A stretch of 19,575 nt of DNA. Source: Bacillota bacterium. GTDB lineage: Bacteria > Vulcanimicrobiota > JAMDEM01. The DNA lies in the NCBI GenBank assembly GCA_023486985.1, contig JAMDEM010000176.1, positions 1 to 19,575 on the forward strand, read 5' to 3'. The position numbers were made by a program, and so were the translations under genes. Below are positions 1 through 7,539 of this stretch, piece by piece. The notes under the pieces were generated by a model. That model did no database searches and had not been told where the DNA came from. It worked only from the letters and a program-made list of their open reading frames with translations. Numbering within the stretch: the first letter of the stretch is position 1; every line of letters starts with the position of its first letter.

Positions 1-857
1 CTCAGCCCGGTGATCCTCCGAATCAGAGTTATAACATGAAGAGATTTACGGGTCAGATGCAGGAAGATGAAACTTCACTTCTGTATCTGAGAGCAAGATA
101 TTATGATACAACTCTGAGAAGGTTTATTTCTAAGGATCCAATTGGGCTTGCGGGTGGAATAAATCCATATGTATATTGTGAAAACAGCCCTACAAATCGT
201 ATATATCCTTCTGGATTATTGAGCCTGCCCCCAAATAGTATAGGTGGTGGCGGAGGAGGATGGGTTCAAATAGGGACTACGAAAGGCGAAGTACAGATTA
301 ACGGAACCGTGACATTCAAAGGTCCAATACCAATTTATGTATGGATGATTCCTCAGGATCCAGTCCCTGGCGTTCCTGTAGGAAGAGCAGTATCAGATAG
401 TGGATCAAATTTTCACAATGCAAATGAGTGGAAAAAAAGGCTGGCTGTGAAATATGGGTATAAAACAACAAAAAGAGTAGTTCAATTAAGGCAAGAAGCC
501 TTAGATGCTCAACTTAGGAATTATCCTAAGTCTGTCGCGCCGAATGGGGTAGGTAATGTTGCTGATGCTTTTAGGCATGTTTATTGGGCTATAGCTATGA
601 CGCGAGAGTTTGGAGCGGCAACAGCTTCGGAATGGGCATCTGCACATGAAAACACCCCAGGACAACCTTTAAAAGACAAACTTATGGATACGCATAACAA
701 CCTAATAGGAATAGCTTTAGGGAACGCTCAAAAATATAGTAATATGAGTGTAGAAGAACTTACAAAATATGCTATAAACCATAACTTGGTAGTAATATAT
801 AAGCGGGAAAAATGGGACAATTTAAAAGGTCCTTGGATACCCGGAGAAATTAGGTAA
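1..857 (+). CDS. RHS-repeat protein, C-terminal part with DUF6973-like toxin tip (5' end outside window)
   Basis: The frame is open from base 3, so the ATG at 36 is internal and the gene begins upstream of the window. Residues after that ATG show the conserved end of an RHS core (FTGQMQ, YLRARYYD, RRFISKDPIGLAGG, NPYVYCENSP). After this the sequence changes to a Gly-rich linker and a unique tail of about 200 residues. The tail carries DAFRHVYW, a His in SAHENTP and MDTHNN, spaced as in DUF6973 domains found at the tips of polymorphic toxins. In RHS proteins the core forms a shell that encloses and releases the variable tip, usually for contact-dependent or secreted antagonism. The activity of this tip is not known to me; the conserved His/Asp/Asn residues suggest a metal-dependent or hydrolytic site. 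A putative immunity gene follows after 2 bases. RHS assignment is firm; the DUF6973 call is from motif memory. Confidence 0.85.
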   Translation, partial: QPGDPPNQSYNMKRFTGQMQEDETSLLYLRARYYDTTLRRFISKDPIGLAGGINPYVYCENSPTNRIYPSGLLSLPPNSIGGGGGGWVQIGTTKGEVQINGTVTFKGPIPIYVWMIPQDPVPGVPVGRAVSDSGSNFHNANEWKKRLAVKYGYKTTKRVVQLRQEALDAQLRNYPKSVAPNGVGNVADAFRHVYWAIAMTREFGAATASEWASAHENTPGQPLKDKLMDTHNNLIGIALGNAQKYSNMSVEELTKYAINHNLVVIYKREKWDNLKGPWIPGEIR

Positions 858-859
858 AA

Positions 860-1345
860 ATGAAACAGAAGAGTATAAAAAAGATTTTAGTATGTATCGC
901 ATTGGTAATTCCCTTTATAATATTTTTTGTAACAGGCTGTGCTCGCAGTAAGGTTGGAGAACAATTTAGAGATGAGGTTCTTAAAGCATGGAACGAGTTA
1001 AAACCAGGGGAATCCAGGACAATTGTTATCGAAAATGATAAAGAGGCTGATGGGTATTTGATTTGTTACGGGGGAGGGAGAGAAGATTTTATAGACGAAA
1101 TACTAATTGAAGGAAAGTTTATTAGAATTAATCGTGAACTTGCTGAAAAAATTGCTGTATCTTCAGATGATCCAGAACTGATGTGTTTTTACTTATTAAA
1201 GAATGGGAAAATTATATCTGAGGCAAATATTTCTAGCGAAGGTATTAAGCTAGAAAAATATCCAATGCTTTCGAAGGCTGATAAGCAGATTAAATTGAAG
1301 CTTAATAAAACAAGGGATGATTACTTGATAATATCAGAGATTTAA
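860..1345 (+). CDS. predicted lipoprotein, possible immunity protein for the RHS tip
   Basis: A 161-residue protein I do not recognise as a family. It starts 2 bases after the RHS stop codon, so the two are very likely co-transcribed. Residues 1-26 form a lipoprotein signal: basic start (MKQKSIKK), hydrophobic stretch, then VTGC with the lipidated Cys at 27. The mature part is hydrophilic and mixed in charge, with no enzyme motif that I can see. Position directly behind a toxin-tipped RHS gene is the usual place for the cognate immunity gene, and a lipoprotein would place it in the envelope, where it could meet an incoming toxin or a periplasmic activity. That role is inferred only from position. 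It could also be an accessory lipoprotein for RHS export. Confidence 0.6.
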   Translation: MKQKSIKKILVCIALVIPFIIFFVTGCARSKVGEQFRDEVLKAWNELKPGESRTIVIENDKEADGYLICYGGGREDFIDEILIEGKFIRINRELAEKIAVSSDDPELMCFYLLKNGKIISEANISSEGIKLEKYPMLSKADKQIKLKLNKTRDDYLIISEI

Positions 1346-1472
1346 ATAAACATTTTTTACCTAAATTCTTTTTAAGAATAAATTCAATAGCTTTTAATAT
1401 GCCTTTGAAAAGTGATTTTTTAAGTATGATAAAGGGCAATTTTTTAGGAACTTTAAATAATATTCTTTTTAA

Positions 1473-1736
1473 TATTGGCTGGGCAGTGTTATTACGCTTA
1501 CAGATGATACTGGCACCATCACAGATGCTTATGATTATGATGTTTGGGGCGAGCCTGCTCCTCCTCAGCCCGGTGATCCTCCGAATCAGAGTTATAACAT
1601 GAAGAGGTTCACGGGGCAGATGCAGGAGGATGACTCCGGGCTTCTGTATTTGAGAGCCAGATATTATGATACTACTCTTAGAAGGTTTATATCAAAGGAT
1701 TCAATTGGGCTCTTAGGACATATACTAACGAGCTAA
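1473..1736 (+). pseudogene. RHS core remnant (displaced tip)
   Basis: An open frame without its own start, bounded upstream by an in-frame TAA at 1470. It encodes an RHS core end: LGSVITLTDDTGTITDAYDY, then DVWGEPAPPQPGDPPNQSY, YLRARYYDTTLRRFISKDS, and a short divergent tail ending in LGHILTS. From about 1564 it is a close but not identical copy of the first 150 bases of the window, with many silent third-position changes. The upstream part of the RHS gene is missing, and the bases before it (1346-1472) are AT-rich and noncoding. This fits the known way RHS loci diversify, in which a new tip is recombined in at the core and the old core-tip junction is left downstream as an orphan. Here the orphan has lost almost all of its tip. 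Confidence 0.75.
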
Positions 1737-1781
1737 ATCATTGTTTATGCCTTTACATATCATTTTAATACACAAATTAAA

Positions 1782-3149
1782 TTATTTTATATCCTTCTCC
1801 ACAATCCCTATTGCCTCATCCAATATGCCTATGACTTTCTCAATTTGCTTCTTTTCAATGACAAGAGGCGGAGCCACGTAAGTCTTGTCAACCGAAGCCC
1901 TGCATAGATACAAGCCTCTCTGCCAGGAAATCTCTTCGATTTTTGAAGCAACTCTTTCCTTTCCTGAAAGAGGCTCCCTGGTCTTTTTATCCTTAACATA
2001 TTCAATGGCTGAATGAAGCCCGATTGATCTTACATCTCCCACGATTCTATGGCTCTTCAGGGAATTCAAACCTTCCTTTAAATACCTCCCCATTTCTTCG
2101 GCGCGACCGGGGAGTTTTTCCCTTTCAAGAATTTCAATATTTTTCATGGCGCAGGTTGCCGAAACAGGATGACCGCCGTAAGTGATTCCGTGAACAAACA
2201 TCCAGTCAACAAATTCATCGGCGATTTTTTTGCTTACCGCGGCTGCGCCGATAGGAGCGTACCCGCCGCTCATTGCTTTGGCAAAAGTCATAATATCGGG
2301 AGTTATGCCGTAATGCTCGCAGGCAAAAAACTTGCCTGTTCTTCCAAATGCGTTGATGACTTCATCGGCGATAAGAAGAATTTCATATTTATTGCAGACT
2401 GCCCGTACCTTTTCCCAGTATTCCTTTGGAGGGGCAAGAACTCCGGCAGCACTCATCACAGGCTCTCCAATTACTGCCGCAACGCTTTTGGGACCTTCCC
2501 AGAGAATCGTATCTTCTATGGCATCCGCACATTCAATCTCACAGTCCGGATATTCTTTTCCATAATCGCAGTGGTAGCAGTAAGGCGCAGGCACATGAAC
2601 AAAGCCCGGCACCAGCGGCTCAAAAGGAGTCCGGTAAATTCTTAATCCTGTGGCGCTTAACGCGCCGTAAGTCACGCCGTGATACGATTCCCTTCTTGAA
2701 ATTATTTTATACCTGTTGGGATAGCCTTTTCTCTGATGGTACTGTCTTGCAATTTTTATTGCCGCTTCAACCGCTTCAGAACCGCCGCTTACAAGAAAAA
2801 TTGCGTTTAAATCACCGGGTGTGATTTCGGCTAATTTCATGGCAAGTTTTATGGCTGGTTCGTTATAATATCCGCCGAACAAACTGCCGTAGGCAAATTT
2901 TTCCATCTGTGCCGAAGCGGCTTCGGCAATCTCTTTCCTGCCGTGTCCGATGTTTGCAACCCAGAGGATGGAATGGCCGTCAATATATTCTTTCCCGTCT
3001 ATGTCCCAGAGAAGCGCCCCTTCTCCGCGGGATAAAATTTTGGGACCTTTTTCCCTGATTTCGCTTACCATAGCATAGTGGGGCAGAAGATTTTCTCCTG
3101 CGCCTTTAAAGAGAAGTTCTTTCTCGCTTAAATCTTTCAAATTTTTCAA
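1782..3149 (-). CDS. class III (omega) PLP-dependent aminotransferase
   Basis: A 455-residue fold-type I PLP enzyme of the class III family, which moves an amino group from an omega-amino acid, diamine or similar amine to pyruvate or a 2-oxoacid in the cytoplasm. Visible motifs are VSGGSEAVEAAIK (cofactor phosphate cup), SYHGVTYGALSATG, LIADEVINAFGRTG with the Asp that pairs with the PLP ring nitrogen, and TFAKAMSGGYAPIGA with the PLP lysine near residue 291. Length is normal. The exact substrate cannot be read off; the pattern resembles taurine/omega-amino-acid:pyruvate enzymes. I place the start at the TTG at 3149 because AAAGGAG lies 7 bases upstream; the TTG at 3176 gives 9 more residues but has a poorer site. 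The first 205 residues lie in the 1134-bp duplication. Whether it serves the amino acid fermentation suggested by kamDE is open. Confidence 0.85.
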   Translation of the reverse strand: MKNLKDLSEKELLFKGAGENLLPHYAMVSEIREKGPKILSRGEGALLWDIDGKEYIDGHSILWVANIGHGRKEIAEAASAQMEKFAYGSLFGGYYNEPAIKLAMKLAEITPGDLNAIFLVSGGSEAVEAAIKIARQYHQRKGYPNRYKIISRRESYHGVTYGALSATGLRIYRTPFEPLVPGFVHVPAPYCYHCDYGKEYPDCEIECADAIEDTILWEGPKSVAAVIGEPVMSAAGVLAPPKEYWEKVRAVCNKYEILLIADEVINAFGRTGKFFACEHYGITPDIMTFAKAMSGGYAPIGAAAVSKKIADEFVDWMFVHGITYGGHPVSATCAMKNIEILEREKLPGRAEEMGRYLKEGLNSLKSHRIVGDVRSIGLHSAIEYVKDKKTREPLSGKERVASKIEEISWQRGLYLCRASVDKTYVAPPLVIEKKQIEKVIGILDEAIGIVEKDIK

Positions 3150-3667
3150 GAGGATTCTCCTTTCAAGCTGAATCAAGGATAAATTCTTTCCCTCTTATTA
3201 TTAAACCTTCTTGCCCCCTCACCTCAATCCTCTCCCCGGAGGGGCGAGGATGTTCCGCAATTTTCCCTCTCTCCGCTGGGGAGAGGGAAATGGTGATTTG
3301 TTATAAAGTATTTTCTAGGATGGGGAGACAGTGCATAAGGGAAAGCACAAGGTAAGCGAAGACTGAATATAGAATTGATATTCATCTAATGATTATTTTG
3401 AAACTATTAGAAACGAGCAGATATTTGCATGAGTAATGATTCAATCATTGTAACAGGCGCAGCGGGATTTATTGGAACAAATCTCGTGAAGGCATTGAAT
3501 AAGCGGGGAATTAACAATTTAATCCTGGTGGACCATTTGTCCTCAAAGAAAAAAAGAAACCTGGAGAATCTCTCCTATCGTACTTATTATGAAAAAGATG
3601 AGTTTTTAAGATTAGTTGATACAGATTTGACGGGAAAGCCTTCACATTTTATTCATCTGGGAGCTGC
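2534..3667. repeat. 1134-bp direct tandem duplication, copy A
   Basis: Bases 2534-3667 recur, without any difference that I found, at 3668-4801 (constant offset 1134). The copies abut directly. At the left edge base 2533 (t) differs from 3667 (c), and at the right edge 3668 (c) differs from 4802 (t), so there is no terminal microhomology. Copy A holds the 5' part of the intact aminotransferase, the divergent intergenic region, and the first 239 bases of hldD. Confidence 0.95.
3229..3287. repeat. C/G-rich palindromic intergenic element (repeated at 4363-4421)
   Basis: Between the divergent aminotransferase and hldD genes lie two hairpins: CCTCTCCCC against GGGGCGAGG (3229-3249) and CCCTCTC against GAGAGGG (3265-3287, 9-base spacer). 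This resembles common dispersed intergenic palindromes. The rest of the 3150-3428 gap must hold the promoters for both genes, but I could not assign -35/-10 boxes with confidence. The whole element is present again in duplication copy B. Confidence 0.6.
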
Positions 3668-3779
3668 CAATCTCACAGTCCGGATATTCTTTTCCATAAT
3701 CGCAGTGGTAGCAGTAAGGCGCAGGCACATGAACAAAGCCCGGCACCAGCGGCTCAAAAGGAGTCCGGTAAATTCTTAA
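3429..3779 (+). pseudogene. truncated hldD copy (N-terminal 80 residues)
   Basis: Bases 3429-3667 are identical to the first 239 bases of the intact hldD at 4563. They encode the start of the NAD(P)-binding domain, including TGAAGFIG, and stop in LGAA. After the duplication junction the frame runs on for about 37 codons through antisense aminotransferase sequence to a stop at 3779. The product would lack the catalytic Tyr/Lys and the substrate domain, so it cannot be a working epimerase. Its upstream region is intact, so it may still be transcribed. Confidence 0.9.
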
Positions 3780-4283
3780 TCCTGTGGCGCTTAACGCGCC
3801 GTAAGTCACGCCGTGATACGATTCCCTTCTTGAAATTATTTTATACCTGTTGGGATAGCCTTTTCTCTGATGGTACTGTCTTGCAATTTTTATTGCCGCT
3901 TCAACCGCTTCAGAACCGCCGCTTACAAGAAAAATTGCGTTTAAATCACCGGGTGTGATTTCGGCTAATTTCATGGCAAGTTTTATGGCTGGTTCGTTAT
4001 AATATCCGCCGAACAAACTGCCGTAGGCAAATTTTTCCATCTGTGCCGAAGCGGCTTCGGCAATCTCTTTCCTGCCGTGTCCGATGTTTGCAACCCAGAG
4101 GATGGAATGGCCGTCAATATATTCTTTCCCGTCTATGTCCCAGAGAAGCGCCCCTTCTCCGCGGGATAAAATTTTGGGACCTTTTTCCCTGATTTCGCTT
4201 ACCATAGCATAGTGGGGCAGAAGATTTTCTCCTGCGCCTTTAAAGAGAAGTTCTTTCTCGCTTAAATCTTTCAAATTTTTCAA
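3642..4283 (-). pseudogene. truncated aminotransferase copy (N-terminal ~205 residues)
   Basis: Duplicate of the 5' part of the aminotransferase, ending at the junction at 3668; the frame continues 8 codons into antisense hldD sequence and stops. It keeps the N-terminal region and the PLP phosphate-cup motif, but lacks the DEV aspartate and the PLP lysine, so it should be inactive. The start at 4283 matches that chosen for the full gene, with the same AAAGGAG site upstream. It overlaps the truncated hldD frame tail to tail. Confidence 0.9.
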
Positions 4284-4801
4284 GAGGATTCTCCTTTCAA
4301 GCTGAATCAAGGATAAATTCTTTCCCTCTTATTATTAAACCTTCTTGCCCCCTCACCTCAATCCTCTCCCCGGAGGGGCGAGGATGTTCCGCAATTTTCC
4401 CTCTCTCCGCTGGGGAGAGGGAAATGGTGATTTGTTATAAAGTATTTTCTAGGATGGGGAGACAGTGCATAAGGGAAAGCACAAGGTAAGCGAAGACTGA
4501 ATATAGAATTGATATTCATCTAATGATTATTTTGAAACTATTAGAAACGAGCAGATATTTGCATGAGTAATGATTCAATCATTGTAACAGGCGCAGCGGG
4601 ATTTATTGGAACAAATCTCGTGAAGGCATTGAATAAGCGGGGAATTAACAATTTAATCCTGGTGGACCATTTGTCCTCAAAGAAAAAAAGAAACCTGGAG
4701 AATCTCTCCTATCGTACTTATTATGAAAAAGATGAGTTTTTAAGATTAGTTGATACAGATTTGACGGGAAAGCCTTCACATTTTATTCATCTGGGAGCTG
4801 C
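3668..4801. repeat. 1134-bp direct tandem duplication, copy B
   Basis: Second unit of the tandem duplication. It holds a truncated aminotransferase 5' part, a second copy of the divergent intergenic region, and the first 239 bases of the intact hldD. The junction at 3667/3668 fuses the truncated hldD to antisense aminotransferase sequence. The apparent lack of any mismatch means the event is very recent, or is an assembly error. Confidence 0.95.
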
Positions 4802-5525
4802 TACTGATACCACACTTCAGGACAAAGAATATTTGCTTAAGAATAATACCGGATACTCGAAATCTGTTTTTAAATATTGCAGAAGGAATGGAGTCAGGCT
4901 GATTTATGCGTCCTCTGCGGCAACATATGGAAATGGGGATAGAGGTTATTCTGATAATTCCAGGAAACTGAATCCCCTGAATTATTATGGTTTTTCAAAA
5001 TATCTATTTGATAAATGGGTGTTGGAACAAAAGAATCTTCCTCCCCAGTGGGTTGGGCTTAAATTTTTTAATGTGTATGGTCCATACGAAGGACATAAGG
5101 ATAAAATGGCTTCAGTTATTTATCATGGGTATAATCAAATTAAAAAAAGCGGCGTCTTAAAGCTTTTTAAATCTTATAAAGATGATGTTAAAGACGGGGA
5201 GCAGTGCCGGGATTTTATTTATGTTAAAGATGTTGTCAATGTTATACTTTATTTCATGGACAACAAAAATATTTCCGGGATATACAATGTAGGAACAGGA
5301 AAAGCCCGCACCTTTCTGGACATAGGGTTTTGCTTATTTAAAGCTGTTAATAAAAAGGCACGGATAAAGTTTATAGAAATGCCGGAGAATCTGAAGGATA
5401 TTTACCAGTATTTCACGCAGGCTGATATCGGTAAATTAAGATCAGCCGGTTATAATAAACCGTTTTATTCATTAGAGGATGGAATTTCCGAATATGTTTC
5501 CAGCTATCTTTCAAGACTCGCCTGA
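4563..5525 (+). CDS. hldD: ADP-L-glycero-D-manno-heptose 6-epimerase
   Basis: A 320-residue extended short-chain dehydrogenase/reductase that converts ADP-D-glycero- to ADP-L-glycero-beta-D-manno-heptose, the donor for LPS inner-core heptose, in the cytoplasm. Residues 8-16 (VTGAAGFIG) are the NAD(P) Rossmann motif; LYASSAATYG-type sequence is at 114-123; Y142-x3-K146 is the catalytic pair; EGHKDKMASV near 176-185 carries the second HldD-type lysine (K179); RDFIYVKDV, GIYNVGTGKA and YFTQAD, AGYNKPF follow as in HldD. Length agrees with the family (about 310-330). Only a weak ribosome site (GAGCAG) precedes the ATG. The first 239 bases lie in duplication copy B. No other LPS genes are nearby, so it stands alone here. 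It is the main evidence for a Gram-negative envelope. Confidence 0.9.
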   Translation: MSNDSIIVTGAAGFIGTNLVKALNKRGINNLILVDHLSSKKKRNLENLSYRTYYEKDEFLRLVDTDLTGKPSHFIHLGAATDTTLQDKEYLLKNNTGYSKSVFKYCRRNGVRLIYASSAATYGNGDRGYSDNSRKLNPLNYYGFSKYLFDKWVLEQKNLPPQWVGLKFFNVYGPYEGHKDKMASVIYHGYNQIKKSGVLKLFKSYKDDVKDGEQCRDFIYVKDVVNVILYFMDNKNISGIYNVGTGKARTFLDIGFCLFKAVNKKARIKFIEMPENLKDIYQYFTQADIGKLRSAGYNKPFYSLEDGISEYVSSYLSRLA

Positions 5526-5530
5526 TAAAA

Positions 5531-5620
5531 TTTTTTAACTCCCCCTCGCCACCTCTTTAGCAAAGAGGGGGGATTTATTATCCCTCCCATTAAATTAAGG
5601 GGAGGGATAGGAGGGGTTAT
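5531..5620. repeat. dispersed intergenic palindromic repeat, copy 1 (also possible hldD terminator)
   Basis: Two hairpins in a row: CCTCTTT-AGC-AAAGAGG at 5552-5568, and TCCCTCCC against GGGAGGGA at 5581-5607 around TTAAATTAA. The same two modules occur on the opposite strand at 15771-15853, with their order exchanged. The first hairpin lies 26 bases after the hldD stop and could end transcription, though it lacks a clean T-run. The remaining gap to kamD shows nothing else. Confidence 0.7.
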
Positions 5621-5692
5621 TGCGATTCATAACCCTGCTCTCTGATTCCCGTTATAAAGGATTGGAATTGCCTTTGTAGAAGTCTATCCATT

Positions 5693-7252
5693 ATGAAAAA
5701 GTTGGATCTTGATGATAAAAAAATTGAAAAAGCAAGAGAACTGGCGGGAAAAATAGTTTCGCCGGTTCAGGAATTTATCTCCTCTCATACAACCGTTTCC
5801 GTTGAAAGGGCGGTTTTAAGACTCTTTGGAGTTGACGGCGTAAACAGGGATGAAATTCCAATGCCCAATGTTATTGTTGATAACATTAATAACGCAGGCA
5901 AACTTTCAAAAGGCGCTGCCTGGTGGCTTGGGAAGGCGCTTATTTCCCTGGATTGCACGCTCCCTGATATTTACGAAAAATTAGAGGATAAAAAATTTGA
6001 TATTACTTCGGTAAATGGAGCTTCTGATGAAGAGGTTCGGGAGTTTCTTGATACGCAAGCCGGAGAGGTTCTTGATGAAATTACAGGTAAAAGAGAGAAG
6101 CGAAAGTCCCTTAAAGAAAAGCTGGGAGAAGGAAAAGAACCTCTTCTTTATGTGATAGTTGCCACAGGAGACATTTATGGGGATGTGGTGCAGGCTCAGG
6201 CTGCTGCTCTTCAGGGCGCTGATATAATTGCAGTTATAAGATCAACCGGGCAGAGCCTTTTAGATTACGTGCCTTATGGAGCCACCACCGAAGGCTACGG
6301 CGGCACTTACGCCACCCAGGAAAATTTCAGAATAATGAGGCAGGCTCTTGACCGGATAGGAAATGAAATCGGCCGGTATGTAAGGCTTGTTAACTACAGT
6401 TCCGGTTTATGCATGCCTGAAATCGCAGTCATGGGAGCAATGGAAGAACTTGACATGCTTTTAAATGATGCCATGTACGGCATTCTCTTCAGAGATATAA
6501 ATATGAAGAGAACATTCATTGACCAGTATTTTTCCCGCAGAATCATAGCTTTTGCCGGCTTGATAATAAATACCGGGGAAGACAACTATCTCACCACTTC
6601 GGATGCGGTGGAAGAGGCACATACCGTTCTTGCTTCCCAGTTTATCAATGAACAGTTTGCCCTGAGGGCGGGGCTGAAGCCGTCGCAGATGGGACTTGGC
6701 CATGCCTTTGAGATGGACCCACTTATTGAAAACGGCTTTTTAATGGAACTTGCCCAGGCTCAGATGGCAAGGGAGATATTCCCTGAAGCTCCCTTGAAAT
6801 ATATGCCTCCTACAAAGCACAAGATAGGAAATATATTTTTCAGCCATCTTCTGGACGGCATGTTTAATTTAGCTTCTGTTATGAGTAATCAGTCCATTCA
6901 TCTTCTTGGAATGATGACCGAGGCGATTCATACGCCCTTCCTGCAGGACAGGTTTCTTTCTATTGAAAATGCAAAATATGTAATGAATAACACCCGCAAT
7001 CTTTCTGATGACATCATGTTTGTAAAAGGCGGCTACATTCAGGAAAGGGCACAAAAAGTTCTTGATGAGGCGGTCAGGATGCTTGAAGAAGTTGAGCAAA
7101 CAGGAGTGATGAAAGCGATAGAAAACAAGAAATTTGCTAGTGTTTCAAGATCTCCCGGGGGGGGAAAAGGTCTTGAGGGGGTGGTGGCAAAGGCAAAAGA
7201 TTATTACAATCCTTTCGAAGAAAAGCTTTTTCAATTTTTTAACTGTCGTTGA
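5693..7252 (+). CDS. kamD: lysine 5,6-aminomutase (or D-ornithine 4,5-aminomutase-like) alpha subunit
   Basis: 519 residues, the normal length for KamD. With the beta subunit it forms an adenosylcobalamin- and PLP-dependent aminomutase that moves the terminal amino group of D-lysine or L-beta-lysine to the next carbon during anaerobic lysine fermentation. The alpha subunit provides the TIM barrel. Visible family sequence includes DIYGDVVQAQAAA near 160-172, QSLLDYVPYGATTEGYGGTY, SSGLCMPEIAVM, LRAGLKPSQMGLGHAFE and NLSDDIMFVKGGYIQERAQ; the C-terminus ends in the usual GGGKGLEGVV-NPF pattern, so it looks intact. Lysine versus ornithine specificity is not certain, although split alpha/beta subunits with a short beta subunit favour the KamDE type. 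kamE lies about 850 bases downstream instead of adjacent. No kamA, kdd, kce or kal gene is in the window. Confidence 0.9.
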   Translation: MKKLDLDDKKIEKARELAGKIVSPVQEFISSHTTVSVERAVLRLFGVDGVNRDEIPMPNVIVDNINNAGKLSKGAAWWLGKALISLDCTLPDIYEKLEDKKFDITSVNGASDEEVREFLDTQAGEVLDEITGKREKRKSLKEKLGEGKEPLLYVIVATGDIYGDVVQAQAAALQGADIIAVIRSTGQSLLDYVPYGATTEGYGGTYATQENFRIMRQALDRIGNEIGRYVRLVNYSSGLCMPEIAVMGAMEELDMLLNDAMYGILFRDINMKRTFIDQYFSRRIIAFAGLIINTGEDNYLTTSDAVEEAHTVLASQFINEQFALRAGLKPSQMGLGHAFEMDPLIENGFLMELAQAQMAREIFPEAPLKYMPPTKHKIGNIFFSHLLDGMFNLASVMSNQSIHLLGMMTEAIHTPFLQDRFLSIENAKYVMNNTRNLSDDIMFVKGGYIQERAQKVLDEAVRMLEEVEQTGVMKAIENKKFASVSRSPGGGKGLEGVVAKAKDYYNPFEEKLFQFFNCR

Positions 7253-7261
7253 ATAAAAGAA

Positions 7262-7512
7262 ATTGTAGTGGGAGAGCTTGCTCTCCAAAATGAGGTAGTG
7301 GCAGACCTTGGTCTGCATAAAAAAGGCAAAGCAAGGTGCGTCCCGACCGATTAGGGAGGGCTTGCACTGCAAGAGCACGGGTTTTGGCTGGAACTTCTTG
7401 GCGAGCAAGGGGCGAGCATAGAAGGTTCCGCAAAACCTGATTTCAAGGATGAAGCCGAGCGAGCAGCTCGGCGAGAGCGAAGCGAAAAATTAAGCTTTGC
7501 CACTACTACAAT
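7262..7512. mobile_element. 251-bp noncoding palindromic element with terminal inverted repeats (MITE-like)
   Basis: Fills the gap between kamD and the next gene. It begins ATTGTAGTGG (7262-7271) and ends CCACTACTACAAT (7500-7512), an imperfect inverted pair. Inside are perfect 7-bp hairpins: GGAGAGC-TT-GCTCTCC (7271-7286), GCAGACC-TT-GGTCTGC (7301-7316) and GCCGAGC-GAGCA-GCTCGGC (7454-7472). The first two are each preceded by GTAGTG. I see no coding frame of its own. It could be a miniature transposable element or a nested array of REP-like palindromes. Target-site duplication is not evident. Confidence 0.55.
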
Positions 7513-7539
7513 ATAAAATAAAAAGGGGTGAGAATTTAA

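Noticed and set aside
1399..1602. A 67-codon hydrophobic frame on the plus strand
   Set aside because: It overlaps the RHS remnant in another frame; the RHS frame has clear homology and the hydrophobic one does not.
2169..2824. Plus-strand open frames of 77-158 codons
   Set aside because: They lie antisense within the aminotransferase, whose family motifs are clear; they show no recognisable protein features.
7145..7433. Minus-strand frames of 64-87 codons after kamD
   Set aside because: They fall partly in kamD and partly in the palindromic element; composition reflects the repeats, not a protein.
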